A stretch of DNA of 64,000 nt from Ensifer sp. LC163 (GCF_001695855.1 NZ_MBSS01000012.1:310001-374000); one strand, 5' to 3'. Positions 33,297 through 41,135 are shown, numbered from the stretch's first letter. The notes: generated from the letters alone by a model not told the origin. Made by a program: numbers and translations.

Positions 33297-33992
33297 ATGA
33301 CAGATCTAAAAACCATCGTCGAAAAGCGACTTGAGGAATTGAACCTCAGCCCGATCGAGGCCGCGACCCGCGCCGGCCTGGAACGCACTTTCTTGCGCGA
33401 CATCATTGTCGGCCGGAAGAAGTCAGTTCGCGCCGACAAGATGGGGGAGCTTGCCAAAGCCTTGAGGCTTGACCCCGGCGCGCTTGCTCGCAATGAAATG
33501 GTCCCTGTGGATATCGTCGGGCAGCCGGCGCGCCCTACCCCCAACGCAACTTTCCCACCGCGGTGGCAAGCCTTCCCCGCGGACGTCCGAATTCCACTTC
33601 GGGGACACATCGCCGCTGGCGCCAATGGTCGCTTCATCCTGAATGGGCAAGATATCGCACACGTATTCTGCCCTCCCGGCCTTGAAGGCGTCGAAGGAGC
33701 TTATGCTGTCCAGATTGAAGGGACGTCGGGAGAGCCGCGCTTTTACCACGGCGAAACGGCGTGGGTGAACCCTCACACAAAGGTTCGACAGGGCGATGAT
33801 GTAATCGTGCAGGTCCTTGGCGAAGGCGATGACGACGAGGTTTCAAGCTACCTGAAGCGCTTTGTTTCGCGCTCTGGGGACGTCCTTCGCCTCTACCAGT
33901 ACAATCCTGGCAAGGGCGAAGAACACGAGCTTGAATTCCCCGCTGACAAGGTATTCAGCGTTCACAAGGTCGTTTTTCACGCCATGCTTTGA
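33297..33992 (+). CDS. CI-like repressor with S24/LexA-type domain
   Basis: The protein has 231 aa. An N-terminal HTH spans residues ~5-60 (IEAATRAGLERTFLRDIIVGR). The S24 peptidase-like domain has the probable nucleophile Ser144 in GTSGEP and Lys187 in SYLKRF. A likely self-cleavage Ala-Gly lies at 107-108 (HIAAGANG). It should repress both early promoters and be inactivated by RecA after DNA damage, inducing the prophage. Gly replaces the usual Met after the Ser. Confidence 0.85.
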   Translation: MTDLKTIVEKRLEELNLSPIEAATRAGLERTFLRDIIVGRKKSVRADKMGELAKALRLDPGALARNEMVPVDIVGQPARPTPNATFPPRWQAFPADVRIPLRGHIAAGANGRFILNGQDIAHVFCPPGLEGVEGAYAVQIEGTSGEPRFYHGETAWVNPHTKVRQGDDVIVQVLGEGDDDEVSSYLKRFVSRSGDVLRLYQYNPGKGEEHELEFPADKVFSVHKVVFHAML

Positions 33993-34246
33993 AGCAGATC
34001 AGCGCCCCGCCATGAGGGCCTGATGGTCAAGTTGCGGAACGCTGTCGGCATCTTGGGGCATTCACTGCACCGGATCTTCCTGCAAAGCTGCATGTAGTTG
34101 TGCACGCCCAGGTCGGCGGCCTTCTGAAGGTTCGCCAGGTGGAGCACACGCGAGTGCCCACAATCATCACAAGCCACATAAACGCTTTCGAGCTCGACGA
34201 CCAAACGAAGGGCGTCGGGATGATCGACGGGAGCACTACGCGACAT
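33977..34246 (-). CDS. Zinc-ribbon-like protein, 89 aa
   Basis: AGGAGAG precedes the ATG. Two Cys pairs (CDDCGHSR and CRKIRCSEC) about 30 residues apart suggest one zinc site. The 3' end overlaps the convergent repressor gene by 16 bases. The gene sits between the repressor and the rightward promoter; its role is unknown. Confidence 0.65.
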   Translation of the reverse strand: MSRSAPVDHPDALRLVVELESVYVACDDCGHSRVLHLANLQKAADLGVHNYMQLCRKIRCSECPKMPTAFRNLTIRPSWRGADLLQSMA

Positions 34247-34461
34247 TCTTCTCTCCTGTGTTCCTATTTTGTTCTCATCAAAACAGCAGGAATGAAACCG
34301 AAAGTCGAGTCGACTTTCTGAAATAATTCGCTCGCCACAACCCTTAGTCACGCCCGCGCCGTCAGCCGCGAAGTCTGGCGCTTGGCGGCATCCGTGACCA
34401 TGACCGATTCTCTCCGTTCAACGCCCCTTCCCACAAAAGTAGGAAACTTTCTATTTTCTGA

Positions 34462-34490
34462 TTGCAAAGTTGGAAATCTCCAACTATCTT
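34462..34490 (+). promoter_or_regulatory. Rightward early promoter with palindromic operator
   Basis: -35 TTGCAA (34,462-34,467), 17-bp spacer, -10 TATCTT (34,485-34,490). The spacer plus first -10 base is the palindrome AGTTGGAAATCTCCAACT. TTCAACTTCAAC directly downstream adds two more half-sites. It mirrors the leftward promoter at 33,217-33,245. Confidence 0.8.
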
Positions 34491-34529
34491 CAACTTCAAC
34501 AGCAAGGCGCTGATGAAGAGGACAGAACG

Positions 34530-34862
34530 ATGAGCATCAAGGGCATCACACAAGACATCGTAATGAACGCAAAGGGCTTGGCGTTCGCCATGTCGTGCGA
34601 CCCGTCCGACGCCACCGCGCAAGCCGCCCTCATGGAATTTCTTCAAAAGACCTATTGCGACCTCGCATCGCTCGCTTGGCAACTCGGCGCCGACGGCGAT
34701 GTCTTTCAGCGCGAAGCGGTCCCGGCATCCGAACTCGCCGGTGAAGCCTATTTCGAGCTCAACCGCGAGAGGGAATTCGAGGCGCCGGCTCGCCGCCAGA
34801 CGTATTCGACGCTGAACCACCGCCAGCAGTTCGGCTCGCCAGTCGTGGGAGCAACACTCTGA
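34530..34862 (+). CDS. First gene of rightward early operon, 110 aa
   Basis: GAAGAGGAC lies upstream of the ATG. The protein is helical (GITQDIVMNAKGLAFAMSCD ... QAALMEFLQKTYCDLASLAWQLG) with a polar C-terminus. It ends on TGATG with the next gene. No family recognised. Confidence 0.65.
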   Translation: MSIKGITQDIVMNAKGLAFAMSCDPSDATAQAALMEFLQKTYCDLASLAWQLGADGDVFQREAVPASELAGEAYFELNREREFEAPARRQTYSTLNHRQQFGSPVVGATL

Positions 34863-35107
34863 TGGGCAAGGTCAACACTCAACTCCCGGTCATGTGCGGC
34901 GCTTGCAAGAACTTCTTCGCGAATGAAAAGGCCGCCACCGACCACATTAACGCGAAGCATCAGGGCCGGCGCGTCGGTGTCTATAGCCGAACCAAATTTG
35001 TCGACCTTCGCGAAGATGACGAGCCGTCCATGGCAGACCGGCAGATCGCCGCGATGCTGGCCGTCTCCATGGGCGAATACACCGACGACGAATGGCTGCT
35101 GCCATGA
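34862..35107 (+). CDS. C2H2-type zinc-finger protein, 81 aa
   Basis: VMCGACKNFFANEKAATDHINAKH gives a Cys2-His2 arrangement at residues ~12-33. The remainder is acidic. The start overlaps the upstream stop by one base. It is probably a small nucleic-acid-binding early protein. Confidence 0.65.
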   Translation: MGKVNTQLPVMCGACKNFFANEKAATDHINAKHQGRRVGVYSRTKFVDLREDDEPSMADRQIAAMLAVSMGEYTDDEWLLP

Positions 35108-35340
35108 CCCGCCCCGTTTCCTACGCCTGCGACCCGTCGCAGCGGCACTGCGAGTGCGGCCACTGCGCCCTACCGCCGGCACGCAACATCGATCTGGACG
35201 CGGTGACCGACTTCAACCGCGCCGCCTATTCCACCGCCATGTTCCTGATCCTGCTTTCCGCCGTCCTCGCCTTAGTGGCGATCGGCACTTGGAACACGGA
35301 ACAGGCCCACCGTGAAATCGTAGAAGCCAGGAGCGTCTGA
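35104..35340 (+). CDS. Small Cys-rich membrane protein, 78 aa
   Basis: The ATGA-coupled ATG at 35,104 is preferred over one at 35,092. Four cysteines lie in the N-terminal part (YACDPSQRHCECGHC), then one transmembrane helix (AMFLILLSAVLALVAIGTW) and a short tail. Role unknown. Confidence 0.6.
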   Translation: MTRPVSYACDPSQRHCECGHCALPPARNIDLDAVTDFNRAAYSTAMFLILLSAVLALVAIGTWNTEQAHREIVEARSV

Positions 35341-35870
35341 TGGCCGCCACCGATGTCGAACACAAGATGCGCCGCCAGACTGAAGCGGCAAAGTCGTTGC
35401 TGTTGAGTTTGCGCGAACAAGGCGTCGACGATGACGCCGAACTGGTCGCCGACACGATCGAGGGCGAAACCAACCTGCTTGAGGCGATCGGCGCCGCCCT
35501 TGCCCAGATCGACGAATGCGACGTGCAGACCATTGGCCTCAGCGCGAAGATCGAAGCATTCGAGGGCCGGAAGAAGACGAGCGAGGCCCGGGCCGAGCGC
35601 CTACGGGCGTTGATCGAGCAGGCTATGCTGGCGACCGACCAGGACAAGCTCAAACTGCCGACGGCAACGCTGTCGCTCACCAAGCGCGCGCCTGGGCTCG
35701 TCGTCGTCAACGAGGCAGATATCCCGGTCAAGTTCTGGATCGAGCAGGAACGGCCAGCGCCGAAGCTCGACAAGAAAGCCCTCACCGCCGCTCTGCGCGA
35801 GGAGAACGCCAGCATTCCCGGCGCGACGCTCGACAACGGTTCGTTTTCGCTCTCGGTCCGGAGGAAGTGA
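35340..35870 (+). CDS. Siphovirus Gp157-family protein
   Basis: The protein has 176 aa. The N-terminal two-thirds is a long coiled coil ending in KIEAFEGRKKTSEARAERLRALI. The conserved block KLKLPTATLSLTKRAPG, then DIPVKFWIEQ and LREENASIPGATL, identifies the Gp157 family. It is normally encoded beside phage single-strand annealing proteins, as here. Confidence 0.85.
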   Translation: MAATDVEHKMRRQTEAAKSLLLSLREQGVDDDAELVADTIEGETNLLEAIGAALAQIDECDVQTIGLSAKIEAFEGRKKTSEARAERLRALIEQAMLATDQDKLKLPTATLSLTKRAPGLVVVNEADIPVKFWIEQERPAPKLDKKALTAALREENASIPGATLDNGSFSLSVRRK

Positions 35871-35872
35871 CC

Positions 35873-36832
35873 ATGAACGCCATCACAGTTTTCGACATGA
35901 CCCCGCGCCAGGTTGCGCTGGTCAAGCACACGATTGCCAAGGACTGCAACGACGACGAGTTCAACCTCTACATGGAAGTCGCGAAAGCGAAGCGCCTGGA
36001 CCCGTTCCTGAAGCAGATCATCCCTATGGTCTTCTCCAAGAGCAGCGCCACCAAGCGCAACATGACGATCATCATCAGCCGCGACGGCCAGCGTGTCATT
36101 GCGCAGCGATGCGGTGACTACCGGCCGGCAAGCAAGCCCCCGCTCTACGAGTTTGACCCGGCGCTGAAAGGCCCGCTGAACCCCCTTGGCATCGTGTCCG
36201 CAACCGTTTTCCTTTGGAAGCAGGACCCAAAGTCGGGCGAATGGTACGAGGTCGCCGGCCAGTCATTCTGGGATGAGTTCGCGCCGATCAAAGACGTGTG
36301 GGCGGAGAACGAGCAGACCGGGAAGAGCTACAAGACCGGCAAGCAGACGCTCGACGACAGCGGCAATTGGTGCCGGATGCCGCGACTGATGATCGCAAAA
36401 TGTGCTGAAATGCAGGCACTGCGCGCCGGCTGGCCGGAACAGTTCACCGGCCTTTATGACGAGGCCGAAATGGACCGCGCCAAGGTTCTCGATCTGACCG
36501 CTTCTGAGATCGTTCTGAAGGAGCGCGAAGACAACCGCTTGCGGGCCGTTGGCGCTGACAATTCGATCACCGTCACTTGGGGTGACAATTGGGCGCTGCA
36601 AAACGTACCCATCGGCAAGTTCTTCGACGAGGTGGTCAAGTTCATCACCGAGGCGACGCCCGAAACCGTTGCTAGATGGCAGGACGCCAACCGGGAACCG
36701 CTGCAGCGTTATTGGGCCCAGCAGCCGGGTGACGCACTGGAACTGCGCAAGCGCATCGAAGCCGCGATCGCTCGCAAACCATCTCGGCCGGCGAACGACG
36801 AACGTCTCGGCCACCCCCTGATGGCGGGCTGA
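35873..36832 (+). CDS. bet: RecT/Bet-family recombinase
   Basis: The protein has 319 aa. ALVKHTIAKDCNDDEFNLYMEVAKAKRLDPF opens the family domain; KQIIPMVFSK, ISRDGQRVIAQRCGDY and PRLMIAKCAEMQALRAGWPEQFTGLYDEAEM are diagnostic. It anneals single strands during phage recombination. The ATG at 35,873 starts two bases after the Gp157 stop. A partner exonuclease is not evident in the operon. Confidence 0.9.
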   Translation: MNAITVFDMTPRQVALVKHTIAKDCNDDEFNLYMEVAKAKRLDPFLKQIIPMVFSKSSATKRNMTIIISRDGQRVIAQRCGDYRPASKPPLYEFDPALKGPLNPLGIVSATVFLWKQDPKSGEWYEVAGQSFWDEFAPIKDVWAENEQTGKSYKTGKQTLDDSGNWCRMPRLMIAKCAEMQALRAGWPEQFTGLYDEAEMDRAKVLDLTASEIVLKEREDNRLRAVGADNSITVTWGDNWALQNVPIGKFFDEVVKFITEATPETVARWQDANREPLQRYWAQQPGDALELRKRIEAAIARKPSRPANDERLGHPLMAG

Positions 36833-36834
36833 CC

Positions 36835-37260
36835 ATGGCGAAGAAGGAAAAGCCCCCGCACATCGAAGCCGTGATGACGCCCCGCGGTCTTCGCGCGCAC
36901 ACGGCCGACGACGCCGAGAAGATGGCCGGCATTCCACAAGGGAAGGTTTTTGAACTCGTGCCGGTGTCGCAGCGCTCGAACAAGCAGTTGCGCACCTACT
37001 GGAAAGCCCTTGGCCTGGTGGTCAAGGTCACCGGCAAGTGGCCTTCTCCTGAAAACCTTCACCGGGACGTCAAAATGACGCTCGGTTACCGGGAGCAGAC
37101 CATCAATCTCCGGACCGGCGAAATCACTCTCGTTCCCGACAGCATCGCCCTCGACAAGATGGATCACGACGAGTTCTGCGCCTTCATGAACCAGGCGATG
37201 GAGCTACTTGCCGATCATGTCGGGTTCGATCCGCTCGCGTTCCTGCAGGAGGCAGCATGA
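36835..37260 (+). CDS. NinB/DUF1367-like recombination accessory protein
   Basis: The protein has 141 aa. RSNKQLRTYWKALGLVVKVTG early, then PDSIALDKMDHDEFCAFMNQAMELLA, follow the pattern of NinB/DUF1367-type phage proteins that bind single-stranded DNA. It lies immediately after bet. The assignment is by eye. Confidence 0.5.
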   Translation: MAKKEKPPHIEAVMTPRGLRAHTADDAEKMAGIPQGKVFELVPVSQRSNKQLRTYWKALGLVVKVTGKWPSPENLHRDVKMTLGYREQTINLRTGEITLVPDSIALDKMDHDEFCAFMNQAMELLADHVGFDPLAFLQEAA

Positions 37261-37448
37261 TGGACACGGAAACCAAGCTCAATAAAGCCGGCGAAGCAAT
37301 CGCGTATCTGCTCAACCGGTCCCGCCGCGACGACAAGCTCTACTACCAGATCGGCTTTGGCACCGAGGCTTTCCGCCTGCTCACCGAAGCGCACGCTGCG
37401 CTTACCGGCGAGGACGTTGCGGCCGTAGAGAAGAGGTATGGAGCATGA
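37257..37448 (+). CDS. Small early protein, 63 aa
   Basis: ATGA overlaps at both ends. Helical sequence (GEAIAYLLNRSRRDDKLYYQIG), no known family. Confidence 0.6.
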   Translation: MMDTETKLNKAGEAIAYLLNRSRRDDKLYYQIGFGTEAFRLLTEAHAALTGEDVAAVEKRYGA

Positions 37449-37759
37449 CCGATCTACCAAACAAAGCAGATTTCATCGCTGACGAGCGCCCCGGCGAGTA
37501 TGAGGCGACATTCGAGGTGCGCGGCACGATCCGAGTAACGATCAAAGCGGAAAGTTTGCAGGAAGCCGAAGCGAAGGCCGAGGTCATGGCCGAAGACGAC
37601 GAATTCGGCTTGGAGCTCGATGAGGCAGATGAGGTTTCTGTCAATTGGGTTAGCAGACCGCTCCCGATGTTCCTGGTGACCCGCGACGGGCGGAAGATGA
37701 AGGTTAGCCGCCTTCAGCCTGGGGACGTTCCTCGTCAACCTGATGAGCGGGGGTTCTGA
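37445..37759 (+). CDS. Early acidic protein, 104 aa
   Basis: Residues ~18-65 (YEATFEVRGTIRVTIKAES, then EAEAKAEVMAEDDEFGLELDEAD) suggest a small beta-alpha fold with an acidic surface. The C-terminus is basic. Translationally coupled to its neighbours; no function known. Confidence 0.55.
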   Translation: MTDLPNKADFIADERPGEYEATFEVRGTIRVTIKAESLQEAEAKAEVMAEDDEFGLELDEADEVSVNWVSRPLPMFLVTRDGRKMKVSRLQPGDVPRQPDERGF

Positions 37760-37760
37760 C

Positions 37761-38453
37761 ATGACAGATCGCCCTATCCTCTTCTCCGGGCCGATGGTCC
37801 GCGCATTGCTCGACGGTCGGAAGACCCAGACCCGCCGCCTGGTCAACTTCCCCGGCGCAGACAAGGTTATGGATTTCGTGAAGGTCGCGACCGACAAGGA
37901 GGGTCGTTTCGTCTACGAGATGAAGAACGGCGCTGGCAATTTTCTGTCTCGCCCCGCCGGCAAGGATCTCGTCGACTATAATTTTTCGCCCCGCATCGGG
38001 GTTGGCTACCGGCTCTGGGTTCGGGAAACGTGGCAGGGGCTGACGTTCGGCGATTACCAGCCTACGAAAAGCAGCCAGTGCGAAGTGCGGTACGCCGCCA
38101 CCGATGCCCTTGCCGACTTGTCTAGCGAAGATCGTGGATACCCCTGGCGCCCCTCGATCTTCATGCCCCGCTGGGCGTCGCGCATGACGCTGATCGTCAC
38201 CGACGTTCGCGTCGAGAGGTTGCAGGATATCAGTGAGGCCTATGCCATCGCCGAGGGCGCCGCACAGTATTCGAGCTCGACGAAGCTTTCGCGCGCTTTC
38301 AACCCTGATTGGAAGGGCGTCTATCGGGAAGGCTACGCCGAGCTTTGGAACGAGATCAACGGCGCCGGCTCCTGGGAGGCGAACCCGTGGGTTGCCGCCT
38401 ACACCTTCCGCGTCATCAAGGAGAACATCGATCAGATCAAGGAGGCTGCGTAG
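37761..38453 (+). CDS. ASCH-like phage protein, 230 aa
   Basis: It starts MTDRPILFSGPMVRALLDG then RKTQTRRLV, the hallmark of a widespread phage family. RLWVRETWQGL and IFMPRWASRMTLIVTDVRVERLQDIS are the other conserved blocks. The fold is probably ASCH/PUA-like and may bind RNA. The gene lies in the early operon; the role is not established. Confidence 0.75.
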   Translation: MTDRPILFSGPMVRALLDGRKTQTRRLVNFPGADKVMDFVKVATDKEGRFVYEMKNGAGNFLSRPAGKDLVDYNFSPRIGVGYRLWVRETWQGLTFGDYQPTKSSQCEVRYAATDALADLSSEDRGYPWRPSIFMPRWASRMTLIVTDVRVERLQDISEAYAIAEGAAQYSSSTKLSRAFNPDWKGVYREGYAELWNEINGAGSWEANPWVAAYTFRVIKENIDQIKEAA

Positions 38454-38872
38454 TGGCATCCCGCATCGCAAATTTCATCCGCCCCGACCCGACGCCGAAG
38501 CGCAAGCCGACGAAGAGCAAAGACTATCTCGCGTTCATCCACGAGCTGCCTTGCTGCGTGACCGGCCGGTATGGCGTCGAGGCTGCGCATCTATCGTTCG
38601 CCTCCCCGCGCTACGGTCACTATGGCCGCGGCAAGGGCAGCAAGGTTTCCGACCGCTGGGTGTTGCCGCTCCATCCTGGCGAGCACCGCCGCCAGCACGG
38701 TATGAGCGAGGAGCGCTTCTGGTCGGCGATCGGGATCGACCCGCACCTTCTGGCGCTCGTCATCCACGGCATCTGGTCCGACCTCGGCGAAGACGCCGTG
38801 CCGTTTGCGACCGCCATCATCAACCAGACGCTGGCCGACGCCGGCGCGCTCCGTTCGAGGGACGAGGCATGA
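38453..38872 (+). CDS. HNH/Ref-like nuclease domain protein, 139 aa
   Basis: The GTG start overlaps the upstream TAG. LPCCVTGRYGVEAAHLSFAS, then DRWVLPLHPGEHRRQHGMSEERFW, follow the Cys-Cys...His...His-His pattern of Ref (RecA-dependent nuclease) and DUF968 proteins. It could help recombination or DNA processing with the Bet-family protein. The basic N-terminus probably binds DNA. Confidence 0.7.
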   Translation: MASRIANFIRPDPTPKRKPTKSKDYLAFIHELPCCVTGRYGVEAAHLSFASPRYGHYGRGKGSKVSDRWVLPLHPGEHRRQHGMSEERFWSAIGIDPHLLALVIHGIWSDLGEDAVPFATAIINQTLADAGALRSRDEA

Positions 38873-39174
38873 GCGCCCGCCACAGTTCAATACGCCGCGA
38901 CCACATCGAATACAGCTTCTGGCTCGTTTTCACAGACGACGGCGGCATGCGTTTTGCTCGGGCTGAGCCAACGACAAGCAGAGGCGAGCGCGCCATGAAA
39001 TGCGGCGCCACTCTGCCGATCGCGCTTTTCCGGACCCCAGAGCTCAGAGCCACCATTGCAATTAGCGAGGGCGTGCCGGCTTCATATCAGATCGATGTCG
39101 AAGCTGCCGGCGAAGCCCTGCGCCATGCGCTCGGCGTGGATATCGACCTGCAAGTGAAAGGCGGTGACGCGTGA
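38869..39174 (+). CDS. Hypothetical early protein, 101 aa
   Basis: ATGA overlap upstream and GTGA downstream. The sequence is mixed alpha/beta (HIEYSFWLVFTDDGGMRFAR ... IALFRTPELRATIAI). No family recognised. A longer frame that starts inside the ASCH-like gene is not real. Confidence 0.55.
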   Translation: MSARHSSIRRDHIEYSFWLVFTDDGGMRFARAEPTTSRGERAMKCGATLPIALFRTPELRATIAISEGVPASYQIDVEAAGEALRHALGVDIDLQVKGGDA

Positions 39175-39704
39175 CCGGGATCGATCTGTTCTCGAAAGAG
39201 CCGACGTCTTCGGCAATCATTTCAAGTTGCGGGGAATATCGCTACCGCCTTGAGCGTCGATGGGATGCGGACAAACCGAAAGTCGCATTCCTCATGCTCA
39301 ACCCGTCTACGGCTGATGCTGATCATGACGACCCGACTATTCGTCGATGCGTTGCATTCGCGAAGTCGTGGGGCTTTGGCTGCCTGATCGTTGGGAACCT
39401 ATTCGCCCTGCGCTCCACCGATCCGAAAGCACTTTACAGCCATCCTAGCCCGATCGGGCCCGACAACGACCGGCACTTGTTCGCGATAGCACAGAGCGCC
39501 CGCAAAATCATTTGCGCATGGGGCACACATGGGGCGCTCCATGATCGGGGTCGGAGAGTCGCCGAGCAGTTCGAATTCTTCCCGCTCGCTGCGCTCAAGG
39601 TGACGGCAGACGGCCATCCCGGCCACCCCCTCTATGTCGCCGCCAGCACGCAGCCGCAGGAGTATTTCGCCCGCCAGGCTCGCGGAGAAGGCGAGGACAG
39701 ATGA
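39171..39704 (+). CDS. DUF1643-family protein, 177 aa
   Basis: YRYRLERRWDADKPKVAFLM, LNPSTADADHDDPTIRRCVAFAK and LIVGNLFALRSTDPKAL are the DUF1643 signature. Its biochemical role is not established; it occurs in phages and genomic islands. GTG start on a GTGA overlap. Confidence 0.85.
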   Translation: MTGIDLFSKEPTSSAIISSCGEYRYRLERRWDADKPKVAFLMLNPSTADADHDDPTIRRCVAFAKSWGFGCLIVGNLFALRSTDPKALYSHPSPIGPDNDRHLFAIAQSARKIICAWGTHGALHDRGRRVAEQFEFFPLAALKVTADGHPGHPLYVAASTQPQEYFARQARGEGEDR

Positions 39705-40120
39705 ACGTCACCCCCATCCCCCTCGATCAAGCCGCCGCCATGCTCGGCATTACCGAGCAGGACGTCGGCAACCCTGTACGCCTCGTGCGCGAGTTAATCC
39801 GCCGTCACGAGATACCCTTTGTGCGCTGCGGACGATCGGTTAAGCTTCGGCTCGATCAGGTGCGGCTTCTTGCTGAGAAGATGGTTCAATGCCCCTCAAG
39901 ATCTCCCGACACGACAACGGAGTTTACTATGTCTCCGGTACCGTCACTGTCTGGCGAGATGGAAAACCTCATCCAATTGAGGTCCGCCGCTCCACAAAGT
40001 CGCGAGACGCTGAACAAGCGGACGCTATCAAGCGGCAAATCGAAAACGAGGTCGCGGAGCGCAATATCACCGGTAAAGAACCCGCTGTCACGTTCCGCCA
40101 GGCCGCAAAAAGATACGTAG
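39701..40120 (+). CDS. Xis-like HTH protein overlapping the integrase gene
   Basis: Residues ~5-63 form a MerR/HTH_17-type excisionase fold (LDQAAAMLGITEQDVGNP, RLVRELIRRHEIPFVRCGRSVKLRL). The frame continues 77 codons into the integrase gene, a 232-base overlap in another frame. The tail is Ser/Arg/Lys-rich and without a clear fold. ATG is on a four-base overlap with the DUF1643 gene. Confidence 0.7.
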   Translation: MNVTPIPLDQAAAMLGITEQDVGNPVRLVRELIRRHEIPFVRCGRSVKLRLDQVRLLAEKMVQCPSRSPDTTTEFTMSPVPSLSGEMENLIQLRSAAPQSRETLNKRTLSSGKSKTRSRSAISPVKNPLSRSARPQKDT

Positions 40121-40989
40121 ACCATGGCGGCGAGGCCCGTTTCCTTCAGGCCTCGAAAGATGGAATGTTCGAGCTGCATTCTCGTTTCAACAGGTTCGCA
40201 AAGAAGCCGGTCGACGAGATCACCCAAGAGTTGATCGACGACGAGGGGCTGAAAGCCTACCCGAACCCCGCCACGCGCCGCCGGCAGTTCCACGCTCCGG
40301 TTATCGCCGTGCTTCGCAAAAGCGGCGTGAAACAGCAGTTCGAGCGCCCGGAAGACAGCCAGAAGCGAACGGACTTCCTTCGGCCAGTACAAGCGGTCCA
40401 GATCCTCGGCCGAATCATGGACGCTCGCTATCCTAATCCCTGGGCGCCGGCCTTCGTGACTTTCTTGTTCGGCCAGGGCTCGCGCGTCAGCGAAACCCTC
40501 TCGATCGATGGCCGCGACGACATCAGCCTCGAACATCGCTATGCGATCCTACGCGACACGAAGAGCGGCAAGGAACGGCTGGTCAATCTCTGCCCGCGCG
40601 TCATCGCCGCGTGCTCGACCTTGCCGAACATAGGCGAGCCCGGGCCCCTCTTCCTGCGCTACGACGGGCGCCCCTACACGAAGAAAAAGGATACTGGCTA
40701 TCGGTTCGGATTTTGGAGCCGAGCCGTGACAGAATCGGGCCTCGACCCCGAAACCTACACTCCGCACACCGCGCGGCATTCATGGGCCACCTGGTTCTAT
40801 AGCCAGACCAAAGACGTCGTCCGTCTGAAGGCTGAAGGCGGTTGGGATTCGTCTGAGTGGGAGCGATACGTGAAGCTCGCGGCGCCGAGCCTTGGGGCAG
40901 AAGCCATCAAACACAGCTTCGATTTTCGCCACTTTCAGGAAAGCGATGGGCGGAACAAAAAATCCGCAAACAGGCGTTTTCAGCGCTGA
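39889..40989 (+). CDS. int: Tyrosine-recombinase phage integrase
   Basis: The protein has 366 aa. N-terminal arm-binding residues ~1-65, SAM-like core-binding region ~65-155, catalytic domain after ~165. Catalytic Arg199 (GSRVSETL), His293 and Arg296 (HTARHSW), and Tyr327 (WERYVKL) are visible. The usual LGH is replaced by GWD near 318-320. It ends 64 bases from the tRNA-Ser fragment, its likely attachment site. Confidence 0.92.
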   Translation: MPLKISRHDNGVYYVSGTVTVWRDGKPHPIEVRRSTKSRDAEQADAIKRQIENEVAERNITGKEPAVTFRQAAKRYVDHGGEARFLQASKDGMFELHSRFNRFAKKPVDEITQELIDDEGLKAYPNPATRRRQFHAPVIAVLRKSGVKQQFERPEDSQKRTDFLRPVQAVQILGRIMDARYPNPWAPAFVTFLFGQGSRVSETLSIDGRDDISLEHRYAILRDTKSGKERLVNLCPRVIAACSTLPNIGEPGPLFLRYDGRPYTKKKDTGYRFGFWSRAVTESGLDPETYTPHTARHSWATWFYSQTKDVVRLKAEGGWDSSEWERYVKLAAPSLGAEAIKHSFDFRHFQESDGRNKKSANRRFQR

Positions 40990-41053
40990 TCACGAAGCAT
41001 CATAAACAATTGATTTTAAAATGAAAAACACGCTTGCAGCGATATCGAAGTGT

Positions 41054-41097
41054 TTCCCTTAGCAGGGGAGCGCCTTCGACCACTCGGCCACCTCTCC
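41054..41097 (-). pseudogene. 5' half of tRNA-Ser(GCU), prophage attachment site
   Basis: Read on the minus strand, GGAGAGGTGGCCGAGTGGTC is followed by GAAGGCGCTCCC, the anticodon loop CTGCTAA (anticodon GCT) and GGGAA. Acceptor 5' strand, D arm and anticodon arm are present. The variable arm, T arm and 3' acceptor are missing: phage sequence (GATATC palindrome, then an A/T-rich tract) takes their place. The break point in the anticodon arm marks the recombination core. Confidence 0.85.
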
Positions 41098-41106
41098 GTT
41101 AGCGCC

Positions 41107-41135
41107 TGACTAGTGTCAGACCGCAGGCAATGCAA
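41107..41135 (-). promoter_or_regulatory. Promoter of the tRNA-Ser gene
   Basis: On the minus strand, -35 TTGCAT, 17-bp spacer, -10 TAGTCA, ending ten bases before the tRNA 5' end. Its presence argues that this is the original host locus rather than a phage-carried copy. Confidence 0.65.

Larger units (their letters stand above)
136..41054. mobile_element. Temperate podovirus-like prophage (left end not resolved)
   Basis: An integrase, CI/Cro-type switch, recombination and replication genes, terminase, portal, capsid, ejection, tail fibre and lysis genes lie in a continuous phage order. The right end is firm: the integrase stops at 40,989 and sequence matching tRNA-Ser begins at 41,054. The left end is inferred. 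Phage lysis genes reach 4,940, and the 0.1-4.6 kb genes look like accessory cargo. No copy of the right-end tRNA core was found at the left, so the element may begin before base 1 or shortly after it. The capsid and portal resemble the SU10/P22-like short-tailed type, and no tail sheath, tape-measure or tail tube genes are present. Confidence 0.85.

Noticed and set aside
37215-38471. Minus-strand frames in the early operon
   Set aside because: They oppose a chain of rightward genes with ATGA/GTGA overlaps, which is the stronger evidence.
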